Shown piece after piece: positions 31,913 through 45,600 of a stretch of 64,000 nucleotides of DNA. A program made the position numbers and the translations under genes. How positions within the stretch are numbered: position 1 is the first letter of the stretch; each line of letters begins with the position of its first letter. The DNA is from Lingula anatina (Eukaryota; Brachiopoda; Lingulata; Lingulida; Lingulidae), in NCBI RefSeq assembly GCF_001039355.2, contig NW_019775946.1, positions 151,553-215,552 of the forward strand, given 5' to 3'. Under the pieces are notes generated by a model. It searched no databases. It was not told the origin of the DNA and saw nothing but the letters and a program-made list of their open reading frames with translations.

Positions 31913-34900
31913 TGCATAGGAATGTCAGATTGCAGTTCTCAAGAGATATCCGTGTTAATATAACATAGGGCCGTTGCTGCTGCTTGGAGGCTGAGTATAC
32001 AGTTGGTTTTACACCGTTCTGAGATCCAAAGTGACATATATCCAGTAGCCTAAAGGTCGCGGTTTTGCACTGGTTACAAGTGCTTTTTCATGGAATACTT
32101 ATTGCAGGTTATCGAGGGAGAGGGTTCACAATACTATAGTTGTCGAGTTAAAGCATATGTACTGTCGTCTTGCTAGTCCTGAGGCGCTATCACCATTCAC
32201 TGACTGCAGACAGCGGATCACTGCTCTCTTCTAATTCGATACAACTTACTTTATAAAGCAAACACTGGCATCTACCACCGGTAGCGGTTAATTAATTAAA
32301 GCTGGCAGCGCGAAGGCGTTTGCACTGCTGTCCCTGCACACAGAATTGTCCAAAGTCAGAAAAGAGGCAGGTTTGGTAACCTTTTTTATTTAAAAAGAAT
32401 TAAGCCACGCCCAGCCAGGAACTGGCTCACTTCCGTTGCGCTGTAAATTTCGGGAGCACGTTTCATGATATGTATTGTGGCTTTAACTGTATATAGCACC
32501 AAATCAAATTCTTCACACCTGTTTTTCCAATGAAGTATTTGCTCTCGCGTTACAAGAAGTGGAGATGTCTTTTGACTGCCATTATTGGGTTCTGTGATAT
32601 ACGATTTTTTTTCTCTAATTGCCATTGTGACCTGATACTTGAAACAGGCCTATGTCCTGGCAACATACCCGTTTATTACGCGGTTCAATAAAATGAAAGT
32701 TTGGAATCGTGGCCTGAAGAGGTAATAGGGGGGCTGTCAACCACCCTGCTTATATTTGTTTTTACAATGATAGACACAACCCAGATGTGGTCCGTTCATT
32801 GCTGTTGATTTCGTTCTTGCAATCCATACCAATTACACCCAAACAATTAGAGGATTACTTTTTTTAAAAATCTTTTTAGACAGGAAAAACAATTTGTGCT
32901 CTTTTTGATAGTGATTTTGAAAAAAAAAGATAAATAGCTTTTGTAAATATATGGGGCCAAATTAGGTCCCCACGTGTTTGCTGATTGTTTCCGATCTGTA
33001 TGTTCTTTGCTCCCTCTGCAATATACTAACATGACGACCTTGGAATTATTAAGTACTCCAGCTGCTCAGTAGAGCGAAACATTACTTTTCAACCACTATT
33101 AAATAACTTCAGACATATTAATTGGATTTTACCGTGGGCGTTGGAAGCAATATTTTCTGAACCGATCAATCGTAACAAACAAATTGTTTTAGTACCTATA
33201 TCTCGGCCGGTGACTAAGCCCATGTTTCTGTTACGGAGTGTGGAAATGGAAATAACGCTTGGTCTTAAGTCTGTTTTCAACTTCGTGTTGGGGGTTTAAT
33301 CGGAAACAATTCCGGAAATGCAGTGATCTAAAGCTTATTTTTCAAAAAGATGAAAAGCTTCCCAAACCCACGTTGCCTTAGCTATGCTTTCTTGTCATTA
33401 AATTTCAATATAATTTAAACAATAAACATTCCTAGGCAAAGTTGATTGCAATATATGTAAAATACCTTTCAATAAATTCCTGTGATATAATAAAATTCAC
33501 TTCAGTAGATTTAAACAATAACCACACATTTATACGAATGTGGATTAGGGGCCCAATCTGGCATAAACATAAGAAAAAAAACTCAGTAGCAATTAGATCT
33601 GGTGCCGCGTTGAATTCCATCATGGCTCATTTTGAAAATTACGTTTCTAATGGCGTTCTTTTCTTGAAAACAGGAAAAGATAGGAACCGGTCCGTGCTAT
33701 GTTGATGGCCTATACATGGGCTTTGCTCAATTTTTTAGATTTCTTTTCGATCATTCGATACTGAGGAATTCGTGTCCTCGTGAACTGTAACTATAACGAA
33801 CCGTGAGACAGAGAGGACGCTTCCTGAGTGAAATGGAAGCGAGGGAAGGGACTATAGTTTTGGACCTGTTAATATTTATATCGTTTCCCTCTGTTTCAAC
33901 GACGGGAGATACACATGGAGACACTGGGACGAAAAAGGCGATTTTATCAATGTTTTTACTCTTTTCTAATCACTGGCATTAAGTATTTGAGTTTCTGACA
34001 TATTTTTAATATTTATTCAAAAAAATTCAGTTTGCCACTAAATTTTACAGAGCTCTATCTTTTTCATTTCCTAATAGGATAGTAGGACAGTAGCTTTTAA
34101 AAACATTCATGACATCATTCAAGTAGTACATGTACGTTAAAGCGTCAAATCATCAATTTAGTATGAATCTCTGACTTTCATCATTTATAATAGGCCTTCG
34201 GGGGTCTACCCCTCTCTCTCCTTGCCTGCCCTCGCTTCTACACGACTAAGGTCGTTTTTTATGTAGTAAAGTAACAGAACAATTAGTAGCAGTATTTTGA
34301 TTTATTGCATTGAAAGCAGAACCAAGCGTGACTCTACTGTAACTTCACACACTTAACCTGCACATAACTGGGAACAATACTTTCCAATTATGGCTCAGCT
34401 AAGTGTTTTTAACCATGCATTACTTACGGCCGGTTTGAAATACACAGTGTGCAAGCGCAGAATATGTGCCCTTCAAAAGCTTCGGTTTCGGTGAACTAGA
34501 CGTTTTGCCAAGGCAGGTTTCATACGCACTCCACTCAACAGAAATGGCATATGAATGCAGTAGTTGTGAAACGTGATTTATCTAATTGCGCTGGAGACGA
34601 CACAAACCAGCACTTCAATCGCATTTCCGCATTTGAGATTCCACAGTTTGTTTCGGCATCTCAACTTTTCTTGTGTGCAAGGCAACGGTTATCTAAGGTT
34701 TCGGCGAGTAACTACAACGGCAGCGGATACGTTAATGACCGTTTTAATAGTCGGCGGAAGAAAAGATTTTGTGTCCTTGACTTGGCAAAACATGAAGTCT
34801 ATGCAGATCAAAAGGAGTGTTTAGATACAAACAGGGTGCACCTCGAGCCAACACTAACCAGTCATCATCTTCATTGGATATCGTTACTGATATTGTGATC

Positions 34901-37620
34901 GTAGATTTGACCAACAACTTGTCAACTGTCTAAATCGTGGGCTCACCCTCACCGATGGAGATTTGGCAAGAATTTCTATTCTTTTAGATCGCAAAATTCA
35001 TTATAGTATGATAAAATTGCCATGTTTTTATATTGGCATTATGCGACAAAATCTCTTCAAACGACTCGTATCATAAAAATCCATTTATTCATCACTTATA
35101 AAGATTATAACATATTACCATACATCATCGAAATCTACGATAAACTAACACTTGCCCCATGACAATGTCTCATTGAAAGGGCCTATCTTTGTAAGTTTTA
35201 TACTTTGCGTTACTTCGCCGCAGTACTGGTACCACTGTGAAAAAGAAATCAAACGCTACAAAACCGACTCGGATTAAACGTGAGTCGACATTTGTTTATA
35301 CTCCTCTGGAAATGTAACGACTAAGTCAACATGAAATATTGTAAGTTGCCTACACAACTCACTTTGAGATTTGTTATCATATTATTTTCTAATGAACATT
35401 GTGGCCTAGCCATGCATGTAGATAACTCGCCTCCCAGCAGACGACACTTACGTAATCCGATCCATTTAGTCATCTAAAATGGAATGATTTGCATATCAAA
35501 AGGGATGGCATGCGTATGCGTTTCTACAAAAATCTGAAGGAGAATCTCTTTGTCTATGGAAGACATAGTGATGTACATAGAACGTGTTGTTGGTTTTTCC
35601 AATCACAATTCCCCTAAATGTGTATTATCATATGTCAAAATATACAAGGTAGTTTGGAAAACTATGTGAGTCACGTATTCTCAACGTCGTATAACAAAAT
35701 GAATCTAAAACAGATGTATAATTTCTACAGCCCGCCTTGATTAAATCCGTAATAAAATAACGTTAAGATGGATGAAACTCAATTTTTCGTATCTGAGCAA
35801 AAGAATCCCCTATATATGATTTTTTACACATGTACTACCTTGGAGAGAAATATATATACACACATTTCTGAGGTAATACAGCCGTCCAATATGGCGGCCT
35901 TTTGAGATCCATATACAAGATGTTCCAAATGTAAAAGATCATGGGACGAAGAATTTCTAACTTGAATTTCGTTGGATTTTCGAACAATTCTGCTTCACTG
36001 TTAAATTTGGAACCCGCATGCAACGGGAGAAAATACAAGTCAATATGAGGAGACATTCTGTCCATTTCTCACAATCAATGTCTTCTTCATGACACATACA
36101 TAATCAAATGCATGGTAATAAAGATAATTATGATAAATGTTACAGTGATCAACACGATGACGTAAGGAAGGAAATGGTGTGCTTTTAGCCGTCACTACAT
36201 TTGCTTAAAATTTAGCAGTTATCGTGGCTTCTTGAGAAGTAATGTTATGAATTTTTATCCTTATGGAAGTTTTTATATATACACAGTGTTACCTTGTGAA
36301 GACCTACCAGCATGTCGCCTGAACCTGTGTGATTTGTAACCTTCTTGTCTATCAATTTCACCACCCCGTGACATGATATGAAATGGTGCCTATTTCAATC
36401 GGATAAATGCTATTTGTTCCTTAAAAATATTGTGACATGATAACAAAGATGTAACTTCGACACAGATTATCAAATTATCGAAAACATGACCTACGCTACG
36501 TAATACTTTTATGTTATAATATCGGGGATGCCTAGGCACATAGACAGTAATAGTGTATATGATATATAACGCTGAGGTATGTTATAATATCGGGGTGCCT
36601 GTACACAATATAGTCCCGATATATGTCATACATATTATTAGAACACCAAGAACAGATACACTACATTAAACTTATTCTCTCGTGTGAGCAACATTACTCG
36701 TTAACATCGGTCTCACCAGTACACGTATAAGAATATTACCTACAGACTGAATAGATTTTAAATATATGAAAATTTCAATATTGGCATACGAGGCTTCTCA
36801 GCTCTTCAATCAATGAAGAGCATTCACACTATCATTGCACAAATGTTACATATTTCTATGCTACTTACATCATTTTTCTTAACAGAAGACACGATTCAGA
36901 GGGAAGAAAGGATCTTGACAATGACATGCTTGCACATCAATCCTGTGCCAGGTCCACTACGCAATCTTTCAATTTACCAACAACATTCATTAACACTGAA
37001 GACAAAAAATTAATAAATTCGGATCACGAGGTACATATTAAGACAAGCATTGTCCATTGGTCCTTTTGTAACTGTTGCGCGGGGCACGTGGCTTCAGACC
37101 CTTATGAACCCTACTGCTTATCGTGTCTACCCCTACCCCAAATTATGAGAATCGCAATAATTAGTTACAGTTAACGAAAATAAAATATACCAAGTAAAAA
37201 GGGACATATTTACATATTGACAAAAACCGCATGAAAAGCGAAATAAAAAACCTACAACATTAATAGTACAAAAGGGTTTGTTTTTCCTATCTTCATACAA
37301 ATGCCACATTCTCAAAGCTTTCTGGTTGTTAGTATAATAATGGTAACATCAAACGCAAGGCCTTTGCTTTGCTATGTAGTAGAAGAACCCAAGTGTCTTT
37401 TTAATCGCACGTCCTTTACTTTGGGTCAGCTACCACGCGTTTGTATTCCCCCTGACTTGCTCACAACCACCAACGGCGAGTGCGGGGAATGTAGCATATT
37501 GCACAAGCCTTGAGCATTCATTGGTTGGATTAACCACCAATAGAGCTATCTTCCTCTATTATGCGCGGAGCTAGTTTGGATTCTTGAGACCCCGCGCGGT
37601 TCCGTTTTTAAAATGTCATA
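31913..37620. other. Spacer between two minus-strand genes
   Basis: 5.7 kb. The part next to 31912 must contain the 5' UTR and promoter of the thrombospondin gene, and the part next to 37621 the 3' UTR of the 671-residue protein gene. No TATA box at a convincing distance and no other exon were recognised. A repeated motif lies at 36511-36612. Confidence 0.6.
36511..36612. repeat. Direct repeat with 68-bp period
   Basis: atgttataatatcgggg occurs at 36511-36527 and 36579-36595. Each is followed by a similar tgcct...cacaata/cacatag stretch. A partly inverted version (tagtcccgatatatgtcat) follows at 36611-36629, so the segment may fold. Confidence 0.65.
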
Positions 37621-39636
37621 CTATGATAGGTATGTCCGCCATATATGCACTGGTAATAATAAGATAATTATTAGATACTGGTTTAAGTAGAATGTCCTGC
37701 ATGAACCATTACCTACTGCACCTACTGACCCAGGCTTGCTGGTGGATTTAGGTTTGTCGGTTTCGACCTTATATGGTGGATTCTTAGTCCCTTCAGGTTT
37801 TGAGGTTATTTTTTCTGTAGTGGTAGTAGCTTTAGTGGTTGATGGCAAGTCCTTACAGTCCTCTTCTGTGGATGTCATTTTCTCAAGAACATATTCCGGT
37901 GAAGCCCCAATGCCGAGGCCAAACCTCAAGGCAGTTTGGTCGTCACAATCCCCTGCCATACTGGCATACGCAGTGCCAGGTTTATCAATAGGGAAGTTCC
38001 AACACTGTATCTCAGACGTTGCTTTGTCTTCAGTAACAATGAATTGTCCACCGCCAGACCCGTCGTACGAAGCGAGACAAGAAAATGTAGTTGTAGAAGG
38101 GCTAGCCGAACAGTCTGATAACTTCATCGTCATCTCTTTTTGGTTATAGCAGGATTTATGTGCCAAGTTCCCTTTACAAGCGGCGCCTTCGACTTGAGTT
38201 GTGAAGGAATAGTTTGCCCGGAGATCACACGGAACTGTTTCCGTGTTGTACTTTCTTACGAGATTACGGAGGAGCTCACTTCTGTAAGTGTCAAAGAGTG
38301 GAGGTAGATCACTACGGAAACTTCTGGTGTCACACAAGGTTTCGGAAGAGAACAGAGGCCAATTAATACTAATTCCTACCCTGTACTGGATGACCGATCG
38401 AGTAACATTCTCCATATTAAGACAAGAAAAACGCGGGCGACATCCGTTGGCGAAAGAGGTGACTACGGGATAGAGGTTGTTTGCTACTTGGCCACTCAGC
38501 TGAATCGGTTGAAATGTGGCAAAGTTCTCGATGTTGATCGTGTTGGTGTTTATTTTGACGGATGCTTGACCCCGTGCTGTGGACTTGATCCACTCTCCTC
38601 GGAAACCTGACGGGAAATCGAGGAAGGTGGGGTAAGTATCTGGAGAACAGAGGCCACAAGTAGCAGGGCAGTGTTTGGCCACCACCTCGTCAGTGCAGGA
38701 GCCGACCAGTGTTGTACACTTTGGAAACGCGTCCTTGCAGAGAGCGCCCAGTTTCATACTTGTCATGGTTAGAGTAAGGTAATTCATGGTATGTGAGAAA
38801 CTGGCTCCGCGGTCAAACACAACATCCTTCATGAGATGAGCGGTGAAGGAGGATCCTCCTCGGGTTGGGAAACGTAGACCCCAGTAGTAGGTGCGTTTAG
38901 CATGACGGAGCACTGCAAATGTGTATGGCCCTTCAGTCCAGCTAGCCAGGCAGTGGACGGCGTCACCCGAATTCAAGAGAAGAGTCCTCATCATACATCT
39001 TCCGCCACCGGGGAATGTAAAAACTATTCCTTCGCCCACCAGACACTCGCTTTCCATGCGGGGAGGGACGAATTCATCTGCGCAAAGTTCTCTGTTCTTC
39101 TTATTGTCGTATATTTCCAGATCGAAACCGTCCATGAGCGGACACTTATGGTAGTTGGTCCGGACGTCGCGCTCCTCCAGCATTGGCCAGTCGTCCAAAA
39201 GCAGATTCTGGTCGTCGCACAAAGATATATCATAAGTCGAGCTCAGCTCAGCTTCCTTCATTTGAACGACGTTCCTGGTTCTCTGTATAAATTGCATACA
39301 AGTATACTTCATTACTCCGGTAGAGTCTTTATGGCGCACTAAGAATTTGTCACCGTTAACGACTTCCTCACACGTGCGGTTATAAGGAGATGGTGGGTTT
39401 CTGGCACGACGACCGGCTTTCACTTTCACCATCATAGAACCGCCTTGGAAGTAAACTTTGGTTTGCACTGCCGTAAACGACCTCTCATTGTTTTGGTCCA
39501 TAACTTTATACAGCCAGTGGCTACCCGGAATGTCTGGGTGTGGCTGGAGAAAATCTGGGAAATTGCAAACTCCATACACGGTCACAGGGAGGATGAATAA
39601 TTGGAACCAGACAGTTAAAGTCCTCATGGTTGCCAT
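37621..39636 (-). CDS. Secreted or membrane-anchored cysteine-rich protein with internal ShK-like domain (671 aa, single coding exon)
   Basis: The start has a signal peptide (residues 1-22, LTVWFQLFILPVTVYG). The ectodomain is cysteine-rich. Motifs of the type CNFPDF...GSHW (24-41) and FLDFPSGFRGEW (338-349) look like two related modules, and CWNFP (545-549) may begin a third. C300, C307, C314, C323, C327 and C330 form a canonical six-Cys ShK-like module ending CPATCGLC. NYS and NRT are possible glycosylation sites. Residues 598-640 are a Thr/Ser/Lys/Pro-rich stalk. Residues 652-666 (QYLIIILLLPVHIW and neighbours) are hydrophobic, giving a transmembrane or GPI anchor. From memory it resembles the invertebrate families carrying DUF7042-7045-type cysteine domains, whose function is unknown. 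I did not verify this. ShK-like domains occur widely in animal enzymes and matrix proteins and do not by themselves mean a toxin. The first ATG at 39636 is used, and a second Met is at codon 4. Confidence 0.85.
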   Translation of the reverse strand: MATMRTLTVWFQLFILPVTVYGVCNFPDFLQPHPDIPGSHWLYKVMDQNNERSFTAVQTKVYFQGGSMMVKVKAGRRARNPPSPYNRTCEEVVNGDKFLVRHKDSTGVMKYTCMQFIQRTRNVVQMKEAELSSTYDISLCDDQNLLLDDWPMLEERDVRTNYHKCPLMDGFDLEIYDNKKNRELCADEFVPPRMESECLVGEGIVFTFPGGGRCMMRTLLLNSGDAVHCLASWTEGPYTFAVLRHAKRTYYWGLRFPTRGGSSFTAHLMKDVVFDRGASFSHTMNYLTLTMTSMKLGALCKDAFPKCTTLVGSCTDEVVAKHCPATCGLCSPDTYPTFLDFPSGFRGEWIKSTARGQASVKINTNTINIENFATFQPIQLSGQVANNLYPVVTSFANGCRPRFSCLNMENVTRSVIQYRVGISINWPLFSSETLCDTRSFRSDLPPLFDTYRSELLRNLVRKYNTETVPCDLRANYSFTTQVEGAACKGNLAHKSCYNQKEMTMKLSDCSASPSTTTFSCLASYDGSGGGQFIVTEDKATSEIQCWNFPIDKPGTAYASMAGDCDDQTALRFGLGIGASPEYVLEKMTSTEEDCKDLPSTTKATTTTEKITSKPEGTKNPPYKVETDKPKSTSKPGSVGAVGNGSCRTFYLNQYLIIILLLPVHIWRTYLS

Positions 39637-39686
39637 TTTTATTCTCGACGTCTGTCGTGCTGTCTCTGTAGATTCACACTAGATTT
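39637..39686 (-). other. 5' UTR exon part of the 671-aa protein gene, with splice acceptor
   Basis: Reading the minus strand, a pyrimidine-rich tract ending in cag (39687-39689, tatctcttttcag) lies 50 bases upstream of the ATG. This implies a 5' UTR intron and an upstream, unidentified first exon. The intervening 50 bases contain no ATG. Confidence 0.5.
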
Positions 39687-39689
39687 CTG

Positions 39690-42600
39690 AAAAGAGATAA
39701 GTAAAATATCTATAAAGACCATATGCATTTGACACTGAAACTGGACTTCAAACGAAATATAAAAGCAATTATCTTCCTGGCTGATTTCCTAGAATAGTAA
39801 AATTATGGCGTTGCACACGCTGTACACACATTGCTAACTGTCTCCGGACTCTCCAAAATCGTCCATTACGACGTGTTTCCTAGGAAACGGGCTATTTACG
39901 AGGTATGTAATTGGTCGTTCGTTAATTTGCAGGGGGTTAATAACCCGTTGGTCTCAAAACCTGCGTTAATGTAAGTTTCATTATATATAGATGTCCCCAC
40001 ACATACTTCATATCAGATTTTATGTTCAGGATCAAAGGGCCACGCAGGGTGAGGTATTCAAATCACTGAACTCTCAACGTACACGAAAAACGTGGTCTCT
40101 TCGGAACACAGTCAACACAAACTTTTGTAATTATTCTTTAATCTATCGTAAAAGTTGCGCGAAAATCTGCTGTTATCGGAAGACGTTACATGTAAATCGT
40201 TTTTTATGATCCTTGTTCTTATGGAATTTCTTCATTATTTCCTGAAAAGACATAGCTTTAAGCCACAAAAAGATTCTGAAATGATTCTAATTGTGTTCAA
40301 AACGCTTGTTCAAATTTACATAGCAGCTACTATATGGTATGTCCATATTTGCCGACGTTAATTTTCCACTGGGACGACAAACCCTTCTTTGATACAGCAA
40401 TCACCATGTTGAAGGGGCGAGTGTCTGTAATATTTGCAATGGATTAAGGTTTATGTTGACTTCGTGCGAAACAACCTCATTCAAGCGCGATGCTGAGTAT
40501 ATCTATTGCTTAATTGGGGTCTGTTATTAGATAACTTTACACTTCGAGAACTCGTCTTTATTTGTGTTACTCCTAAGCATAGTCGACGTTTTTGTTTGCA
40601 TGGGGCAAACTTACGCTCTTTGGACGTTCGGATGACACTCATATCTTGCCAGACGCCATTTTATGGAGATAACAAGGTAGTGCCAATGTATAATCGAGTC
40701 CCTTACGGGAGTTTACAAACACTGAGTTATAACACGTGCGTGTGAATGTATTGCAGTATACAAACACTTAAAACTATGATCCGATAGCTAATTTCTTGGA
40801 TAGGTAGCTGAGCAATTATGTTTCTTTCGTTCTCTGCTGAGGGTTGGCTTCCCGTAGCGCCACATGAATTACCTTGTTTTTTTATTGATATCTATACAGC
40901 CTGTATCAGGGTTGGCTAAAACACAGCACTAAAACAGCACATAATATTCATCTGACAATGTGAACATCCCTCATTTAGGCTGGGAACACGTAAACATAGC
41001 GGTAAAGATTGCCTTCGGGACTCCAGCTTAAGCATGTAGACACTCGTAAAAGTGACATCAAAATAGCTTTTTATGTCTTCTCACAGGTTGGCCATAAGAA
41101 TAATTATGTGTACGGTTTGATTTAATGGTACGCCATTGAATTATATGTTTGAACATACACCAGGCAAGGAGGGAGAGACGACAGAACGGTGCAATGGTAA
41201 ATTCATTTCTCCGTTAATGTAATAAAATTGGCCCTAGATCAGCAAACATTATCACATGATAAAAGTTTCAATTACCGAGCAGGTTTACGGTAAAAAAATT
41301 AACAAGCAACCAGAGCATGATAACTTACCAAGCCTACAGCTAGTCAACACGCCCCAAGGTCCACGTGTTTCAAAGGCAAACGTTTGGTTTTGAAGTTTTA
41401 TCACCAAACTCCCAGATTCCCTTATAGGCATTTAAGCCGCTGCATTTCACAAGCTCAATTGACTTTCTTTTTATATTACAACATCGATCTTGTGATCGTC
41501 CTTTTTAAATACCGTGTCGGACTGGAGTGGCTTTAAAGCACTTACTGTCTATACAACAACAAAAACAGCAATAAACTAATCTACCAATGTTATCAGAACT
41601 CTGTCGGTCGTGACTCATCTTGAAGCCCTCAATTATAGATAGATGAAGAGATAGATGGTCTAGTCATAATCATTAGAGATTTCAACGGCAACACATCTCA
41701 ATAAATTAACTTGGAGTTTGAGCATTGTATCTGGCCACTCAATGTCATTATTTCTGGCACGCTTAACTTAGGAGAGGGAATATAGGGCGAATGGAAATTG
41801 CAAGACCCAAAGGTCATGGGAAATTGCGTGTCATCGCCATTGAATATTGAACACATAAGACAATCAGAACTCTCGTACCAACAAAGATTATTGTAAAATT
41901 GAAAGGAAATCTTTGTTGCAAATCCGCTTCAGTTGCTTCCATCCAATAAAGATGTCAATGTTTACAAAATATGCCGTGATAAATGGACATAGTGCAAAAC
42001 AAACAATCAAATCCTGCGACACGCATATTCACTTCGATCTATTTCTACATCTGTTATATCCATAACTTTCTATTGTTACAACGGCACTTGGACGGCAGCA
42101 CTATTAATCATCTAATCGCCTAGACTTCCACTATCTAGTGGGAACCCAATTACGTCCATAGTGTCGCGTGCAGATAAAGTGTCCCTCGCGTCAGGGGCTC
42201 TTGTGAAATTACCGTAATTGAACATGTTTTATTTGCACAGAAAATAACGTTGTGGTTTAACTGCTATTGTACTTTTTCGTTTGTATTACATCTGAATGGA
42301 AGATACACGAAGGTCGGTTGCCTACTCTTGACGGAATAAAAATCTAAATGTTCCCCAAAATATTCCTGAAACTAGGTTTGCCAGTGGCGATTTGCCGTTG
42401 GCTCCAAAGTGAGGACAGGGTTCATGGAGCCAAAACCCTTTCTTCAAGCAGAACGTTACGTGTAGGAAATCTAATCGAAGACAATGAATGAACACCAAAT
42501 ACCTGTTTTTATTATATTGCCACTATTGGCGGAAGGTCACAGCACTAAAAATGTCACAAAGCTACAAAATGGTAGTCATGAAAATGTGTCTGGTGTGTTA

Positions 42601-45600
42601 TTTTAGTTATATATTAATGTACACCCAACACAAACTTATTGAAAACGCAAAACTGTTAAAAAACATGATATAAGTTCTGTTTTCATAAGGTATCTTGCAA
42701 ATAAGATCGTTGCTCGGAATCTTCATAAACAAACTACCGTGTTTTCAATGCATTTATAGAATTTTCATAAAATGGACCAGTAACGTGCTGATTGGTTGAT
42801 TAAATAGCAAGAGAAACAAACGTCTCCATCCAATCATTTGACATTTAGACCTTTACTATGAAACTATCAGCTCTCTATACAAATTGCACCTTACTTTCTA
42901 GAAAGATGGTGGTCACCTTATTATTAAAACCATCAAGGAGACTCACTTTTCTCAAGCACTTTGAATAAAGGGATGCGACTACTCATGTTCTGCTGGAACA
43001 TCAATCAAGTCGACACACGACTCGTCTTTCAAGATGACAAAAGGGTATTTTTTCTTCAGATGATTGATCATGATCTGGTTGAATACCTAAGCACTCGTGA
43101 TCATGCGAGAATCTCATCCTCTCGGCTGTAGACATCTTCGCTCTCACAGTTTCCAAATTGTAACAATGGACACTTTGCTCGAACCGTGTTCAAACGCCAA
43201 TGCCAAAGTGGTATTAACAAAAGGATATGAAAACACCAGAAAGTATTTAATAAAAACAGAATGACTCTGCAATTGAATTTGGCTAAATCTCTGCATATTC
43301 ATTTTTGGTCATTTTGGACTTCTGGCAAATAAAGCCTGGGAACCATTTCTTCCGATTCAAGAAATGTGCTCGTTAATTCTCTGCGGCAATTTGCACGGTA
43401 ATCAACAGCAGCTTTTCCCTTTCCTATAGCAAATCTACTTTATGTCTGATTGCCCTAACATAAACAATTCAATTTGTCAGTGCGCATACTATCAAATATG
43501 CACGAATTGTCGTTTGCATTAAATTCAGAAATAAGCTTACGGGTAGATGACTCAGGGAGCTTGAAGTCAGTACTTTGGCCTGTTAATTCCCGGCAACAGT
43601 AATTTTCAGAACTCTGGAAAAACTCATCGAGGAATGAAAAAAGCGTGATGGCGGCCAATTCCCAGCATGGTATATTAGCCATATCACAATGTTATTACAG
43701 AGAAACCGAACAGTCAATGCTGGTTAACTTCAGAGAGTCTAAAGCAGTAACTGCATTAGCCACAGTATTGGTGATTCATTTTAAAGATTATCTGTCAAAA
43801 TGTTGCGTAATGAGGGCCTCAGATTGACGAGAAAGGCGGCGGCAAATATCGCACAGCGAACATGTCTTGACTGTCACCTGAAACAGTCACACACGCCGAG
43901 CTAAGGTCACACAAGGAGATTTTGTACATTCTTTGGAATTTAAGTTCATCCCTTAATGGTCATTATCATGCAAGTTTCTCTGCTAGGATAAGGATGTTGA
44001 TATCCAAATCTGTAAATTTATACCAACCGTGTGCCGAGATTTTCGCTTCCTTGCATTCTAAACATACTATGTTCACCTGTGACTAATTTTGGGGAAAATA
44101 ACCTTCTTTGATTACACTGTTAACGTAATACAACCAGTGCCCCTGGGGTCAAATACAAGAAAATGAGGAAATGACACTGCTTGGTGTTTGTTGTGCCGTT
44201 CAATACAAACAATTGCCTAGGGACATCCAAGTTGTCACATAGAAAGCCTATAGTAATAATCATAAAGACATTTAAAAGACATTCTAGCCTGTTGAACGGA
44301 GAACAGTCCCGAGCAAGAGGGACAACAAGGGTGTAAATCCCGATCACCCGCCATAGCCTTTCACGTGGGTGAATCATTTCACCTACACGAGGTCATCCAG
44401 ATGTTACAAAAAGTGTCTCATTACCTCTCGAGTCTCTTTAAAGTTTCACGAGGACTCGTAGGCTCAAACTGTCAAAGGAAATCCGTCATTATTTTGCAGT
44501 TCTTAAGCTTATAACTTCAACCGAAATAACCCACTGTTTGCTATTTCCAGACAATGATTGGTGTCATCATTTGGCCCAAGTCCATATTACCTCGCCCTCT
44601 AACAACGAGATTTTCAACTCGCTATACTTGACAAGCTCAATGGAACTCGAGCTTGTTTATGGCCTTATTAACAATCCAATAAACACTTCTGAAAAAGACA
44701 TTCTATTTTTCAAGCCAGCTGTGGCCTTTAAGAAGAAAAGTCGGAGGTCGTTAGTTCCAACCCATTGAATATTAGAGGGTTATTTTCTATGATGTACGAT
44801 GTAAATATGGATCTTTTAGTCTACAGGAAGGCATATCTTTGTCGCCAGAACCATTTACAGACGATGAAGATATTTTCCAAAAGCGTGAGCTTTATTTCAG
44901 AAAATCCTCATTGGTCTTACGTATCCTCATCCCTCCCTGTCAGCCTTGCCGTTCTTACAGAGTGACAACACCTACGGTTTTTTAATGAAAATTTTAACAT
45001 CTCTTTTAGCTCAAGGCAAAGAGTTATACAAGCGTAGGTTAACAAGCACCTACTGATACGCAAAAATTCGAAATATATGTGGGCCTACAACAACGTTACA
45101 CCGTGCTTGATAATTGCATTAAAATATGTGAATAAAATACAAGTCTTGGTTGTTTATAAAGATGACATCTCTGCTACATTGACGTTTATAATCAATATCA
45201 TTAGTTTCTTTATATTTGTGTCCCTAAATCAGGACCAATGTTGATTAATCTATTCATTGAACACATGTACAACTACCAAGCATTGTACCTAATGCGCGCA
45301 CCTGCATGGTGACAAAAGAGGATGGGTAACATTACTGTTGAAATATGGGATATGTGACAGAGGCCCGCAAGGCTTATTAGCTACTGGCCAAACATAACTG
45401 TTGGCTACTGGTACTGGACATCTGGGTGTAATGACGCCTTGGCAGAGTATTACAGTACCTGAGAGAGGGAAAGTGAGGGAGGGAGGGAAGGAAGGATGGA
45501 GAGAGAGAGAGACGGACGACACGAAATCAACAAGCAATGAAATTAATTTCATCCCTTCAGCCCCACTGACACTATGCAGAATGCCATTTGGCATTTTATG

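Noticed and set aside
38647-38737. ShK-like domain as evidence of a toxin gene
   Set aside because: The module lies within a long, anchored ectodomain. ShK-like folds are widespread in non-toxin animal proteins.
38908-39342. Plus-strand frames opposite the 671-residue protein CDS (also 37736-38149)
   Set aside because: The minus-strand frame is far longer, with a signal peptide and ordered Cys modules.
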